Part shown: positions 7,460-14,944 of the stretch, in pieces
How the letters are laid out: each line of letters begins with the position of its first letter
Position numbering within the stretch: the first letter of the stretch is position 1
Assembly: GCF_011044995.1 (NCBI RefSeq)
Contig: NZ_JAAKZW010000068.1
Span: 1-33,887, forward strand
Direction of reading: 5' to 3'
Origin: Streptomyces mesophilus
GTDB taxonomy: Bacteria; Actinomycetota; Actinomycetes; Streptomycetales; Streptomycetaceae
Length of the DNA: 33,887 nucleotides
The notes under the pieces: generated by a model
The model's database searches: none
What the model saw: only the letters and a program-made list of their open reading frames with translations
What the model was told of the DNA's origin: nothing
Made by a program: the position numbers and the translations under genes

Positions 7460-8731
7460 TCAGACCGGCCGACCGCCGGACGCGAGCCGGTCGCCGATGT
7501 CGCGAAGCCCCGCGAGGTCATGTACATCGCCGGGCAGCGCGGCCACTTCGGCCACTGCCACCTCCGGGTGCAGGGCCGTGAAGCGGTCACGCGTGCGCTG
7601 CTCACGGGAGAGCAGCCGCATCCGTTCCGCATGCAACCGCAGGAGTCCCGCGGTGAGTTCCGTTGCCGGGGTTTCGGGAGAATCGTGGGGTTCGGGAGGG
7701 GTACGCACCTCTTCCTTCCCGCCCTCCTGATCCACAATGCCGCCCGTTTCATGATTTTCTACGGGGCCGTCGGGACCAGCAGGATCGGGGCCGTCCGGCG
7801 CCCCGAGCGCTTCCGCGGCGGCGAGCGCACGCTCCGCCGAGAGCCGCGCGGCACCGCTGCCGTGCACACGGTTGAGCACGAGCCCGGCGAGCGGCATACG
7901 GTCCGCCGCGAGCCGCTCCACGAAGTACGCGGCCTCGCGCAGCGCATCCCGCTCGGGCGCGGCCACCACGAGAAAAGCCGTCCCCGGCGCCTGAAGCAGC
8001 CGGTACGTGGCATCGGCCCGGGTGCGGAAACCGCCGAACATCGTGTCCATCGCGGCCACGAAGGTCTGCACGTCCTTGAGGAACGGACCGCCGAGCAACT
8101 TGCCGAGCGTGCCGGTCATCATCGACATCCCGACGTTCAGGAACTTCATCCCGGCCCGCCCGCCGACCTTCGCCGGCGCCATGAGCACCCGGATGAACTT
8201 GCCGTCCAGGAACGAGCCGAGCCGGCTCGGAGCGTCCAGGAAATCGAGGGCGGAACGCGACGGCGGCGTATCGACGATGATCAGATCCCACTCGTCGCGG
8301 GCGCGGAGCTGCCCCAGCTTCTCCATCGCCATGTACTCCTGCGTACCGGCGAAACCGGCCGAGAGCGACTGGTAGAAGGGGTTCTCCAGGATCGCCCGGG
8401 CCCGCTCGGCATCCGCGTGCGCCTCGACGATCTCGTCGAAGGTGCGCTTCATGTCGAGCATCATGGCGTGCAGTTCGCCGTCGCCCTCGATCTCCTTCAC
8501 CCGCCGCGGGGTGTTGTCGAGCGAGTCGATGCCCATCGACTGAGCGAGCCGCCGGGCCGGATCGATGGTCAGGACGACCACCTTGCGGCCGCGCTCCGCC
8601 GCGCGGAGGCCGAGGGCCGCCGCGGTCGTGGTCTTGCCCACGCCGCCCGCGCCGCAGCACACGATGATCCGGGTCTTCGGGTCGTCGAGCAGCGGATCCA
8701 CGGCGAGCGTGGGGGGAACGTCCAGCGTCAT
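7460..8731 (-). CDS. ArsA/Get3-like ATPase, subunit with altered P-loop
   Basis: A 423-residue P-loop NTPase of the ArsA/Get3 type. The Walker A is CCGAGGVGKTTTAAALG (about 26-41), where the signature lysine that reaches across the dimer (K in KGGVGKT) is Ala28. Other ArsA motifs follow: VLTIDPARRLAQSMG, LIIVDTPPSRSALDFLDAP, and a late VVAAPERDALREA. Residues about 315-370 are a Pro/Gly/Glu-rich, probably disordered insert before a short C-terminal helix. Its start overlaps the stop of the upstream ArsA-like gene (ATGA), so the pair is translationally coupled and likely forms a complex. The neighbours match mycobacterial Rv3679/Rv3680, a Get3-like pair linked to membrane-protein or stress functions. 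An arsenite role is unlikely because no ars genes are nearby. Confidence 0.9.
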   Translation of the reverse strand: MTLDVPPTLAVDPLLDDPKTRIIVCCGAGGVGKTTTAAALGLRAAERGRKVVVLTIDPARRLAQSMGIDSLDNTPRRVKEIEGDGELHAMMLDMKRTFDEIVEAHADAERARAILENPFYQSLSAGFAGTQEYMAMEKLGQLRARDEWDLIIVDTPPSRSALDFLDAPSRLGSFLDGKFIRVLMAPAKVGGRAGMKFLNVGMSMMTGTLGKLLGGPFLKDVQTFVAAMDTMFGGFRTRADATYRLLQAPGTAFLVVAAPERDALREAAYFVERLAADRMPLAGLVLNRVHGSGAARLSAERALAAAEALGAPDGPDPAGPDGPVENHETGGIVDQEGGKEEVRTPPEPHDSPETPATELTAGLLRLHAERMRLLSREQRTRDRFTALHPEVAVAEVAALPGDVHDLAGLRDIGDRLASGGRPV

Positions 8732-9696
8732 GAGACTCCCTGCCGGCGCAGAGTGGTGGCGAGGCGGTAGAGCCCGGCCAGATCGATGCCCTCGCTGAGG
8801 AACTCCAACTCGTGTACGGGTAGGCCGGGTTCGGCCAGCTCGGCGCGCTGCTCCTGCTCCAGGGCGATCCGCTCGGCGTACTCCGCGGCCTGGGCCAGCA
8901 GCGGCTCGACCAGCTGTTCCGCGAGCCCGCCCTTGCGCGCACCGCCGAGCCCGGCCCGCGACAGCTCGCGCGCGATCTCGGTGCGCTTCACACCGTCGGG
9001 CACGGGCCCGTCGAGCAGCGTGGGCCGCACCATGTTCACCAGGATCCGGCCCACCGGCAGCCCGGCCGCGCGCAGTTCGGCGATCCCGTCGAGGGTCTCC
9101 TGGACCGGCATCTCCTCGAGCAGCGTCACCAAGTGCACTGATGTCTCGGCGGACTTGAGGACCCGCATCACGGCCTGCGCCTGGTTGTGTATCGGCCCGA
9201 TCTTCGCGAGGCCCGCGACCTCGTCGTTCACATTGAGGAAGCGGGTGATACGCCCGGTGGGCGGCGCGTCCATCACCACGTAGTCGTACGCATAGCGGCC
9301 CCGCTTGTCCTTACGGCGTACCGCCTCGCAGGCCTTGCCGGTGAGCAGGACGTCGCGGACGCCGGGCGCGATGGTCGTGGCGAAGTCGATGGCGCCGAGC
9401 TTGCGCAGCGCACGGCCCGCGCCGCCGAGCCGGTAGAACATCTGGAGGTAGTCGAGCAGCGCCAGCTCGGCATCGATGGCGAGGGCGTACACCTCGCCGC
9501 CACCCGGTGCGACCGCGATCTTCCGCTCCTCGTACGGGAGCGCCTCCGTCTCGAAGAGCTGGGCGATGCCCTGCCGGCCCTCGACCTCGACGAGGAGGGT
9601 GCGTTTGCCCTCGGTCGCGAGGGCGAGCGCGAGGGCGGCGGCGACCGTCGTCTTACCGGTCCCGCCCTTGCCGCTGACGACCTGAAGCCTGCTCAC
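8728..9696 (-). CDS. ArsA/Get3-like ATPase, canonical subunit
   Basis: A 322-residue ATPase beginning MSRLQVVSGKGGTGKTTVAA, with the full deviant Walker A (K10 signature lysine, K15 catalytic lysine). The switch-like motifs TLLVEVEGRQGIAQLF and YDYVVMDAPPTGRITRFLN follow, then VHLVTLLEEMPVQET, GRILVNMVRP and a C-terminal helical segment. The frame is open to 9864, but the extra part lacks similarity. The GTG at 9696 gives the expected family start, although it has only a weak upstream GAAGG. It forms an ATGA overlap with the next ATPase gene. Together they probably make a cytosolic heterodimer in which this subunit supplies the complete active site; that is inference from the P-loops and the coupling. 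Confidence 0.92.
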   Translation of the reverse strand: MSRLQVVSGKGGTGKTTVAAALALALATEGKRTLLVEVEGRQGIAQLFETEALPYEERKIAVAPGGGEVYALAIDAELALLDYLQMFYRLGGAGRALRKLGAIDFATTIAPGVRDVLLTGKACEAVRRKDKRGRYAYDYVVMDAPPTGRITRFLNVNDEVAGLAKIGPIHNQAQAVMRVLKSAETSVHLVTLLEEMPVQETLDGIAELRAAGLPVGRILVNMVRPTLLDGPVPDGVKRTEIARELSRAGLGGARKGGLAEQLVEPLLAQAAEYAERIALEQEQRAELAEPGLPVHELEFLSEGIDLAGLYRLATTLRRQGVS

Positions 9697-9809
9697 GCCT
9701 TCGAGCGTAACCAGTACGCCGCGGTTGAATCCCGGGGGCTCCGCACCGTACGCGCGTCCGAGGACATCCGACGGGTCCCACCGCGGACCCGCGGCCCGCG
9801 CCGGGGCAT

Positions 9810-9815
9810 TACGCT
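9810..9815 (+). promoter_or_regulatory. Likely leaderless -10 box for the DUF4177 gene
   Basis: TACGCT (TAnnnT) ends seven bases before the ATG at 9823 and there is no Shine-Dalgarno sequence, so transcription probably starts at or next to the start codon. Confidence 0.5.
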
Positions 9816-9822
9816 CGGCCCC

Positions 9823-9984
9823 ATGACCAAGTACGAATACGCGACCGTGCCGCTCCTCGTGCACGCGACCAAGCAGATTCTGGACACCTGGGGCGAGGAC
9901 GGCTGGGAGCTCGTCCAGGTCGTGCCCGGGCCGAACAACCCCGAGCAGCTCGTGGCCTACCTCAAGCGGGAGAAGCAGGCATGA
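9823..9984 (+). CDS. Small DUF4177-type protein
   Basis: A 53-residue protein (MTKYEYATVPLL, ILDTWGEDGWELVQVVPGPN, LVAYLKRE) of the small DUF4177 family, which forms a compact beta-alpha-beta fold with a conserved GWELV. Its function is unknown. The stop overlaps the ATG of the RidA gene (ATGA). The same small gene precedes a RidA homologue in mycobacteria (Rv3678A-Rv3678c), so the coupling looks ancient. The gene is divergent from the ArsA-like pair. Confidence 0.9.
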   Translation: MTKYEYATVPLLVHATKQILDTWGEDGWELVQVVPGPNNPEQLVAYLKREKQA

Positions 9985-10451
9985 GCGGCGCCGTCGAGGC
10001 CAAGCTGGCCGAGCTCGGCCTGAAGCTGCCCGGCGTCGTGGCGCCGCTCGCGGCCTACCAGCCGGCCGTCCGGTCCGGCGCTTACGTGTACACCGCGGGC
10101 CAGCTCCCGATGGTCGACGGCAAGCTGCCGACGACCGGCAAGGTCGGCGGCGAGGTGACGCCGGAGGAGGCCAAGGACCTGGCCCGTATCTGCGCGCTCA
10201 ACGCGCTCGCCGCGATCAAGTCCGTCGCAGGCGACCTGGACCGCGTCGCGCGGGTCGTGAAGGTGACGGGCTTCGTCGCCTCCGCCACGGACTTCACCGG
10301 CCAGCCCGCCGTGATCAACGGTGCGAGCGAGCTGCTCGGCGAGGCCTTCGGCGACAAGGGCGTGCATGCGCGCAGCGCGGTGGGCGTGGCGGTGCTTCCG
10401 CTGGACGCTCCCGTCGAGGTGGAGTTCATCGTGGAGCTGGTGCAGGACTGA
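9981..10451 (+). CDS. RidA/YjgF/YER057c-family protein
   Basis: A 156-residue protein of the larger RidA subgroup. Family blocks include YVYTAGQLPMVDGKL, GEVTPEEAKDLARICALNAL, VVKVTGFVASATDFTGQPAVING and VGVAVLPLDAPVEVEFIVEL. RidA proteins are trimers; the archetype removes reactive enamine/imine intermediates made by PLP enzymes. Archetypal members carry an arginine near the end of the chain (R-S/A-x-V). ARSAVGVAVLPLD here retains an arginine at a comparable place, but deaminase activity is not certain for this subgroup. It is coupled to the small DUF4177 gene upstream. Confidence 0.93.
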   Translation: MSGAVEAKLAELGLKLPGVVAPLAAYQPAVRSGAYVYTAGQLPMVDGKLPTTGKVGGEVTPEEAKDLARICALNALAAIKSVAGDLDRVARVVKVTGFVASATDFTGQPAVINGASELLGEAFGDKGVHARSAVGVAVLPLDAPVEVEFIVELVQD

Positions 10452-10485
10452 GTTTGCTTTGCCGGCGTGCGCCGTGAGGCGGGCG

Positions 10486-10508
10486 TTGTCAGTGGGCGCC
10501 GATAGCCT
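10486..10508 (+). promoter_or_regulatory. PafBC/RecA-NDp-type DNA-damage promoter
   Basis: TTGTCAGTG (10486-10494), eight bases, then TAGCCT (10503-10508) matches the actinobacterial RecA-independent damage promoter TTGTCRGTG-N8-TAnnnT completely. The predicted start is near 10515. No ORF begins close downstream; a terminator-like hairpin follows at 10570-10600, then the Nudix gene at 10695. The 26 bp at 10479-10504 are identical to 29763-29788. Confidence 0.75.
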
Positions 10509-10514
10509 GGAAAG

Positions 10515-10605
10515 GGCTTCGGCCCCCGGGCGGGAGGGGACTGTCCGGCCGCCTCCGCTCCGTGCCTTCGGTCCCGGTCGTGACATCCACGACCGGGACC
10601 TTGCG
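10515..10605 (+). ncRNA. Candidate damage-induced small RNA
   Basis: A transcript of roughly 90 nt is predicted between the PafBC-type promoter and the perfect hairpin at 10570-10600. No reading frame with a ribosome site is visible in it. The next gene has its own likely leaderless promoter, so this RNA need not be its leader. The 5' part shares a GGCCCCCGGG-type block with the second promoter copy at 29770. The prediction comes only from sequence signals; an attenuated leader of the Nudix gene is the main alternative. Confidence 0.4.
10570..10600 (+). terminator. Perfect 13-bp hairpin, probable terminator
   Basis: GGTCCCGGTCGTG (10570-10582), loop ACATC, then CACGACCGGGACC (10588-10600), followed by TTGCGTTTCC. 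The U-tract is weak, as is common in Streptomyces terminators. Confidence 0.65.
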
Positions 10606-10682
10606 TTTCCAGGCCTCCGCGCTTCCGGACCTCCGGCCTCGTACGGGATTGGTTGCCTCTCGAACATCCGGGCGCGAGCGGT

Positions 10683-10688
10683 TAACCT
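10683..10688 (+). promoter_or_regulatory. Likely leaderless -10 box for the Nudix gene
   Basis: TAACCT (TAnnnT) is followed by six bases and the ATG at 10695. No Shine-Dalgarno site is present, which is consistent with a leaderless mRNA. Confidence 0.45.
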
Positions 10689-10694
10689 CCGCCC

Positions 10695-11567
10695 ATGTCC
10701 AATGGCCAGTGGTACCCGCCGGAATGGCCCGACCGGATCAGGGCGCTCGCGAACGGTGAACTGACGCCCGCGACCCCGCGCCGGGCCGCCACCGTCCTGC
10801 TCCTTCGCGACGGCGAGCAGGGCACGGACGTCTACATGCTGCGACGGCGGACCTCGATGGCGTTCGCCGGCGGTGCGTACGCCTATCCCGGCGGCTCCGT
10901 CGATCCGCGCGACGACGACCGGCACGTCGACTGGGCGGGGCCCTCGCTCGCCACCTGGGCCGAGCGCCTCGGTGTCGCCGAGGCCGAGGCCCAGGCGATC
11001 GTGTGCGCGGCGGTGCGGGAGACCTTCGAGGAGGCGGGCGTCCTGCTCGCCGGGCCGACGGCGGACTCGGTGGTCGGTGACACCACCGGGGACGACTGGG
11101 AGGCGGACCGGGTCGCGCTCGTGGAGCGTGAGCTGTCCTTCGCCGAGTTCCTCGCGCGGCGCGGGCTCGTCCTCCGTTCCGATCTGCTCGGCGTCTGGGC
11201 GCGGTGGATCACGCCGGAGTTCGAACAGCGGCGGTACGACACGTGGTTCTTCGTGGCCGCGCTGCCGGAAGGGCAGCGCACGCGCAACGCGTCCACCGAG
11301 GCCGACCGCACCGTATGGACCCGGCCGGCCGAGGCGGCGGCGGGCTACGACCGCGGCGAGCTGACGATGATGCCGCCGACGATCACGACGCTGCGGCAGC
11401 TGGAGCCGTACGCCACATCGGCCGACGCGCTGGCCTCATCGGCCAAGCGGGATCTGACGCCCGTACTGGCCCAGGCGCGCCTGGAGGACGGGGAGTTGGT
11501 GCTCGTCTGGCCCGGGCACGACGAGTTCACCAAGCGCATCGTGCTCAAGAGCGGCTCGGACGCATGA
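10695..11567 (+). CDS. Nudix hydrolase (NUDT19-like)
   Basis: A 290-residue protein. An N-terminal WYPPEWPDRIRAL segment leads into RRAATVLLLRDG and the Nudix domain with YPGGSVDP, a long insert, then CAAVRETFEEAGVLL, the RE-x-x-EE-x-G-U part of the Nudix box with its metal-binding glutamates. The split Nudix box and the WARWITPEFEQRRYDTWFFVA block are typical of the NUDT7/NUDT19-like group that hydrolyses CoA esters or other nucleoside diphosphate derivatives. The substrate here is not known. The stop overlaps the start of the MBL-fold gene (ATGA), so the two are coupled. Confidence 0.92.
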   Translation: MSNGQWYPPEWPDRIRALANGELTPATPRRAATVLLLRDGEQGTDVYMLRRRTSMAFAGGAYAYPGGSVDPRDDDRHVDWAGPSLATWAERLGVAEAEAQAIVCAAVRETFEEAGVLLAGPTADSVVGDTTGDDWEADRVALVERELSFAEFLARRGLVLRSDLLGVWARWITPEFEQRRYDTWFFVAALPEGQRTRNASTEADRTVWTRPAEAAAGYDRGELTMMPPTITTLRQLEPYATSADALASSAKRDLTPVLAQARLEDGELVLVWPGHDEFTKRIVLKSGSDA

Positions 11568-12394
11568 CGGACGCGGCCGCCCTGCCGGGCCAGCCCCGCG
11601 GCGGGGTCCTCTCGGGGCCCGCCACCGCCCGGGCCGTCAACATCCTCGCGCCGAACGCCAACGCGATGACCCTGGACGGCACGAACACCTGGCTCCTGTC
11701 GGAGCCGGACTCGCCGCTCGCCGTCGTCGTGGACCCCGGGCCGCTGGACGAGGGGCATCTGCGGCACGTCATCGCCACGGCCGAGAAGGCCGGCAAACGC
11801 ATCGCGCTCACGCTGCTCACGCACGGGCATCCGGATCACGCCGAGGGAGCCTCACGCTTCTCGGACCTCACGGGTACACAGGTACGGGCGCTGGATCCGT
11901 CGCTGCGCCTGGGGGACGAGGGTCTTGCGGCCGGCGAGGCCCTGGAGGTCGGCGGCCTGGAGCTCCGGGTCGTCCCCACGCCCGGGCACACGTCCGACTC
12001 GCTCTGCTTCCATCTCCCCGCCGACCAGGCCGTCCTGACCGGGGACACGATCCTCGGCCGCGGCACCACGGTCGTCGCGCACCCGGACGGCCGGCTCGGC
12101 GACTACCTGGACTCGCTGCGCCGTCTGCGCTCCCTGACGGTGGACGACGGGGTGCATACGGTCCTGCCGGGCCACGGTCCGGTCCTCGAGGACGCCCAGG
12201 GCGCGGTCGAGTTCTACCTCGCCCACCGCGCGCACCGCCTGGCCCAGGTCGAAACGGCCGTGGAGAACGGGCACTTGACGTCGGCGGAGGTCGTGGCGGC
12301 GGTCTACGCGGACGTGGACCGCTCGCTGTGGCCGGCGGCGGAGCTTTCGGTGCGGGCGCAGTTGGAGTATCTGCGGGAGCACGGGCTGATCTGA
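11564..12394 (+). CDS. MBL-fold metallo-hydrolase (LACTB2-like)
   Basis: A 276-residue protein with the metallo-beta-lactamase fold. The metal motif is LLTHGHPDHAEG (H-x-H-x-D-H), then the histidine of PTPGHTSDSLCF, the aspartate of LTGDTILGRG and the histidine of LPGHGPV. The N-terminal NILAPNANAMTLDGTNTWLL and the C-terminal SVRAQLEYLREHGLI helix are typical of the LACTB2/Rv3677c group, whose human member is an RNA-cleaving enzyme. A nucleic-acid or thioester substrate is possible. It is coupled to the Nudix gene and converges on crp. Confidence 0.93.
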   Translation: MTDAAALPGQPRGGVLSGPATARAVNILAPNANAMTLDGTNTWLLSEPDSPLAVVVDPGPLDEGHLRHVIATAEKAGKRIALTLLTHGHPDHAEGASRFSDLTGTQVRALDPSLRLGDEGLAAGEALEVGGLELRVVPTPGHTSDSLCFHLPADQAVLTGDTILGRGTTVVAHPDGRLGDYLDSLRRLRSLTVDDGVHTVLPGHGPVLEDAQGAVEFYLAHRAHRLAQVETAVENGHLTSAEVVAAVYADVDRSLWPAAELSVRAQLEYLREHGLI

Positions 12395-12428
12395 CTCGGC
12401 CCCGCGCAAGGGGCGTGCGTAAGGGGCC

Positions 12429-12460
12429 TGCGCAAGGGTTCTATGCAGGGTCCTTGCGCA
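12429..12460. terminator. Hairpin between MBL gene and crp
   Basis: TGCGCAAGG (12429-12437) and CCTTGCGCA (12452-12460) form a perfect 9-bp stem with a 14-nt loop. Three imperfect copies of a GCGCAAGGGG-like unit (about 12404-12438) lie around its left arm. Confidence 0.6.
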
Positions 12461-12466
12461 ACGGAA

Positions 12467-12496
12467 ACGGGGCCCGCCCCGAAGGCCGGACCCCGT
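12467..12496 (-). terminator. Probable crp terminator
   Basis: ACGGGG (12467-12472) pairs with CCCCGT (12491-12496), extended by CCG/CGG after one mismatch. It lies 20 bp past the crp stop on the minus strand. Confidence 0.5.
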
Positions 12497-12516
12497 CCAC
12501 GTACAACCAAAGATGC

Positions 12517-13191
12517 TCAGCGCGAGCGCTTCGCCAGACGCTCGACGTCCAGCAGGATCACCGCGCGGGCCTCCAGGCGGAGCCAGCCGCGTCCTGCGAA
12601 GTCCGCAAGGGCCTTGTTGACCGTCTCGCGCGAGGCGCCCACCAGCTGGGCCAGCTCCTCCTGCGTGAGGTCGTGCACGACGTGGATGCCCTCTTCGGAC
12701 TGGACGCCGAAGCGGCGCGACAGGTCGAGGAGCGCGCGGGCGACACGGCCCGGCACGTCGGAGAAGACCAGGTCGGACATCTGGTCGTTGGTCTTGCGCA
12801 AGCGCCGGGCGACGGCGCGAAGCAGCGCGGCGGCCACCTCGGGGCGGGCGTTGAGCCAGGGCTGGAGGTCGCCGTGGCCGAGGCCGAGCAGCTTGACCTC
12901 GGTCAGCGCCGAAGCGGTGGCGGTACGCGGGCCCGGGTCGAACAGCGAGAGCTCACCGATGAGCTCACCGGGGCCGAGCACGGCGAGCATGTTCTCGCGG
13001 CCGTCGGGGGAGGTGCGGTGCAGCTTCACCTTGCCCTCGGTGACCACGTACAGGCGGTCGCCCGGGTCGCCCTCGTGGAACAGCGCGTCGCCGCGCGCGA
13101 GGGTCACCTCACTCATGGAGGCGCGCAGCTCCGCCGCCTGCTCGTCATCGAGCGCCGCGAAGAGCGGGGCGCGCCGCAGAACGTCGTCCAC
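12517..13191 (-). CDS. crp: cAMP receptor protein Crp
   Basis: A 224-residue CRP/FNR-family regulator. The cyclic-nucleotide-binding barrel holds GDALFHEGDPGDRLYVV and the phosphate-binding GELIGELSLFDPGPRTATA (E..R-T-A-T). A long dimer helix follows, then a winged helix-turn-helix with QEELAQLVGASRETVNKALADF. It matches Streptomyces Crp over the whole length. Crp is known there to bind GTG-N6-GNCAC sites and to control spore germination and many antibiotic clusters. The start is GTG at 13191, with AGGAGAG six bases upstream; the open frame to 13254 lacks support. A perfect Crp-type site lies in its promoter region, which suggests autoregulation. Confidence 0.97.
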   Translation of the reverse strand: MDDVLRRAPLFAALDDEQAAELRASMSEVTLARGDALFHEGDPGDRLYVVTEGKVKLHRTSPDGRENMLAVLGPGELIGELSLFDPGPRTATASALTEVKLLGLGHGDLQPWLNARPEVAAALLRAVARRLRKTNDQMSDLVFSDVPGRVARALLDLSRRFGVQSEEGIHVVHDLTQEELAQLVGASRETVNKALADFAGRGWLRLEARAVILLDVERLAKRSR

Positions 13192-13528
13192 GAGTTCTCT
13201 CCTATGTCGTCCGGCTCCAGTGGGCTGTGGTGCCCATAGTGCAGGACGTAGCAAACAGTGTGATCAGTCACAACAAGTTTGCCGTACTGAAGAGGTGTCC
13301 TGTGCGACGGGGGACCCAATCGGGGGTGGTCGGGTCGGATCCAGCCATGTTCAGGGTGCTCTTCGTGCTACTCCGCAGGACTCCAACAGGCCGGTGAGAG
13401 CGCTGGCCAAGGGTGTACGGCGTCATGGTTGTGCGGGGTGATTCTGCTGTGGGCGAACGGGGCGCGAACGGATCGGCATCATTGCTGGAAAAGGGGCATA
13501 ACGGACAGAATCTCGAGGTCGGGCGCGC
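13192..13528. promoter_or_regulatory. crp promoter region
   Basis: This 337-bp interval lies between crp and the upstream kinase gene. On the minus strand TTGTGA is followed after 17 bases by TACGTC, a fair promoter that overlaps the Crp site at 13258-13271. A 17-codon ORF (13479-13532, minus) overlaps the kinase stop by ATGA and is probably not a gene. Nothing else is recognisable in the rest. Confidence 0.5.
13258..13271. promoter_or_regulatory. Crp operator
   Basis: GTG-TGATCA-GTCAC matches the Streptomyces Crp motif GTG-N6-GNCAC at every fixed position. It lies about 70 bp before the crp start codon, within the spacer of the candidate promoter. A site there would be expected to affect crp's own transcription. 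Confidence 0.7.
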
Positions 13529-14782
13529 TCATTCCGGAGTCCGCGCACCCAGCGGAACCGTCGCCGTGAGCACCGTCCCCTCCCCGGGCGCCGACTCCAC
13601 CGCCAGCGTCCCGCCCAGCTGCCGCACCCGCGCCCGGATCGCCGGCAGTCCGTGCCCGCGCGACCCCTCGGGCGCGTCCGGCAGGGCGCCGGGGTCGAAG
13701 CCGCGCCCGTCGTCGGCGACATCGAGCACCGCACGGTCGTCGAGCGTGGTCAGCGTCAGGACGGCGGTCGTGGCCCGGGCGTGTTCCCGTACGTTCGCGA
13801 GCGCGCCCTGGGCGATCCGAAGCAGCGTCGACTGCACCCGCTCGGGCAGTTCTGGGCCGACCTGCCCCTCCGTGTGCACCAGGACCCGCAGCCGCTCGTC
13901 GCTCTCGCGCCCGGCCAGCGCCCGCAGCGCCTGCGGGAGTCCGCCCGACAGCGCCAGGTCGGCGGGGGCGAGGTCGTGGACGAAGCGGCGGGCCTCGGCG
14001 AGGTTGTGCTCGACGATCTTCGTGGCGGACCGTACGTGCCCGTGCGCCTTGGCCGGATCCCTGTCCCAGGTCCGCTCGGCGGCCTGAAGGAGCATCTGCT
14101 GGCTGGACAGGCCCTGCGCCAGGGTGTCGTGGATCTCCATCGACAGGCGCTGGCGCTCGGCGAGCGTGCCGGCGCGGCGTTCGGTGGCGGCGAGCTCGCG
14201 GCGCGTACGGATCAGATCGTCGATCAGCCGCCGCTGCCGGGACGCCAGGCGCTTCATGTGCAGGAACACGGCGGTGGCGAACCCGGCGACCGCCGCGGGT
14301 CCGACCACCAGGTCCAGGTCGAACCGGGGCGAGAGCGCCAGCTGCGCGATGATCACGAAGACCGTGAGCACCCCGACGAGCACACACGCGGCGACCGGCG
14401 GCAGGATCCGCAGGGCCGCGTAGATGAGCGGCACGGCCACCCACGCGAAGCTCGGCGCGAGCTCCACCAGGACCGCCCACACCACGACCACCGCGGCCAG
14501 CCACCCGACCCGCCAGGCCTGCGAGCGCCGCGCCGACGGCTTCGTGGTCGCGTACGCGTCGCGGCCGACCCCGGCCGCGTAGATCACGGCGAGGAGCGCG
14601 GCCAGGGTGATGACCAGCGCGGAGTTGACGGTCGCCGGATGGCGCTGGATGAACCGGATCAGGGCCGTCGCCTGGAGCACGAAGAACGTCAGATGCATGA
14701 CGAGGCTCAGCCAGTGCGCGTCCGGATCGATCTCCTCCGGCTGCATAGCGGCAGCGGTGGACGCCTCTTGTTCCGCGTGCAC
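13529..14782 (-). CDS. Membrane sensor histidine kinase (HisKA_3 type)
   Basis: A 417-residue kinase. The N-terminal half has about five hydrophobic helices with short loops and no large sensor domain. A coiled linker (RQRRLIDDLIRTRRELAATE) leads to the H-box ERQRLSMEIHDTLAQG, with the phospho-accepting histidine near residue 218, then the HATPase domain with NVREHARAT, VADDGRGFDPG and GHGLPAIRARVRQLGG. This is the NarX/DesK-type layout. Such kinases normally sit beside a LuxR-type response regulator, but none is in this window, so the partner is elsewhere or lost. The GTG at 14782 has GGAAGGGG upstream; the ATG at 14746 is the alternative. The long open frame beyond is antisense to nth. Confidence 0.9.
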   Translation of the reverse strand: MHAEQEASTAAAMQPEEIDPDAHWLSLVMHLTFFVLQATALIRFIQRHPATVNSALVITLAALLAVIYAAGVGRDAYATTKPSARRSQAWRVGWLAAVVVVWAVLVELAPSFAWVAVPLIYAALRILPPVAACVLVGVLTVFVIIAQLALSPRFDLDLVVGPAAVAGFATAVFLHMKRLASRQRRLIDDLIRTRRELAATERRAGTLAERQRLSMEIHDTLAQGLSSQQMLLQAAERTWDRDPAKAHGHVRSATKIVEHNLAEARRFVHDLAPADLALSGGLPQALRALAGRESDERLRVLVHTEGQVGPELPERVQSTLLRIAQGALANVREHARATTAVLTLTTLDDRAVLDVADDGRGFDPGALPDAPEGSRGHGLPAIRARVRQLGGTLAVESAPGEGTVLTATVPLGARTPE

Positions 14783-14915
14783 CGCACCCCTTCCGCCTGT
14801 CCGTCGCCTGTGGACCGTTTCGCCTGTCCGTCGCTTGTGGACCGCACGGACATTCTCATTTACGGAGGTATGCGGCGCACCAGCAGCCCGGCCGGCCCGC
14901 TCAACCACCCACCCG

Positions 14916-14938
14916 CTGTCAGCACCTCCCCGTACGCT
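14916..14938 (+). promoter_or_regulatory. Candidate damage-type promoter for nth
   Basis: CTGTCAGCA (14916-14924), eight bases, then TACGCT (14933-14938) follows the architecture of the PafBC promoter TTGTCRGTG-N8-TAnnnT. The TGTCAG core, exact spacing and -10 are present, with three mismatches at the edges. The -10 ends six bases before the nth ATG, implying a leaderless mRNA. Confidence 0.45.
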
Positions 14939-14944
14939 CTTGGC

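Noticed and set aside
7460..9696. Arsenite export operon
   Set aside because: No arsB, arsC or arsR gene is present, and the cysteine metalloid site of true ArsA is not evident; the pair fits the Get3-like Rv3679/Rv3680 type.
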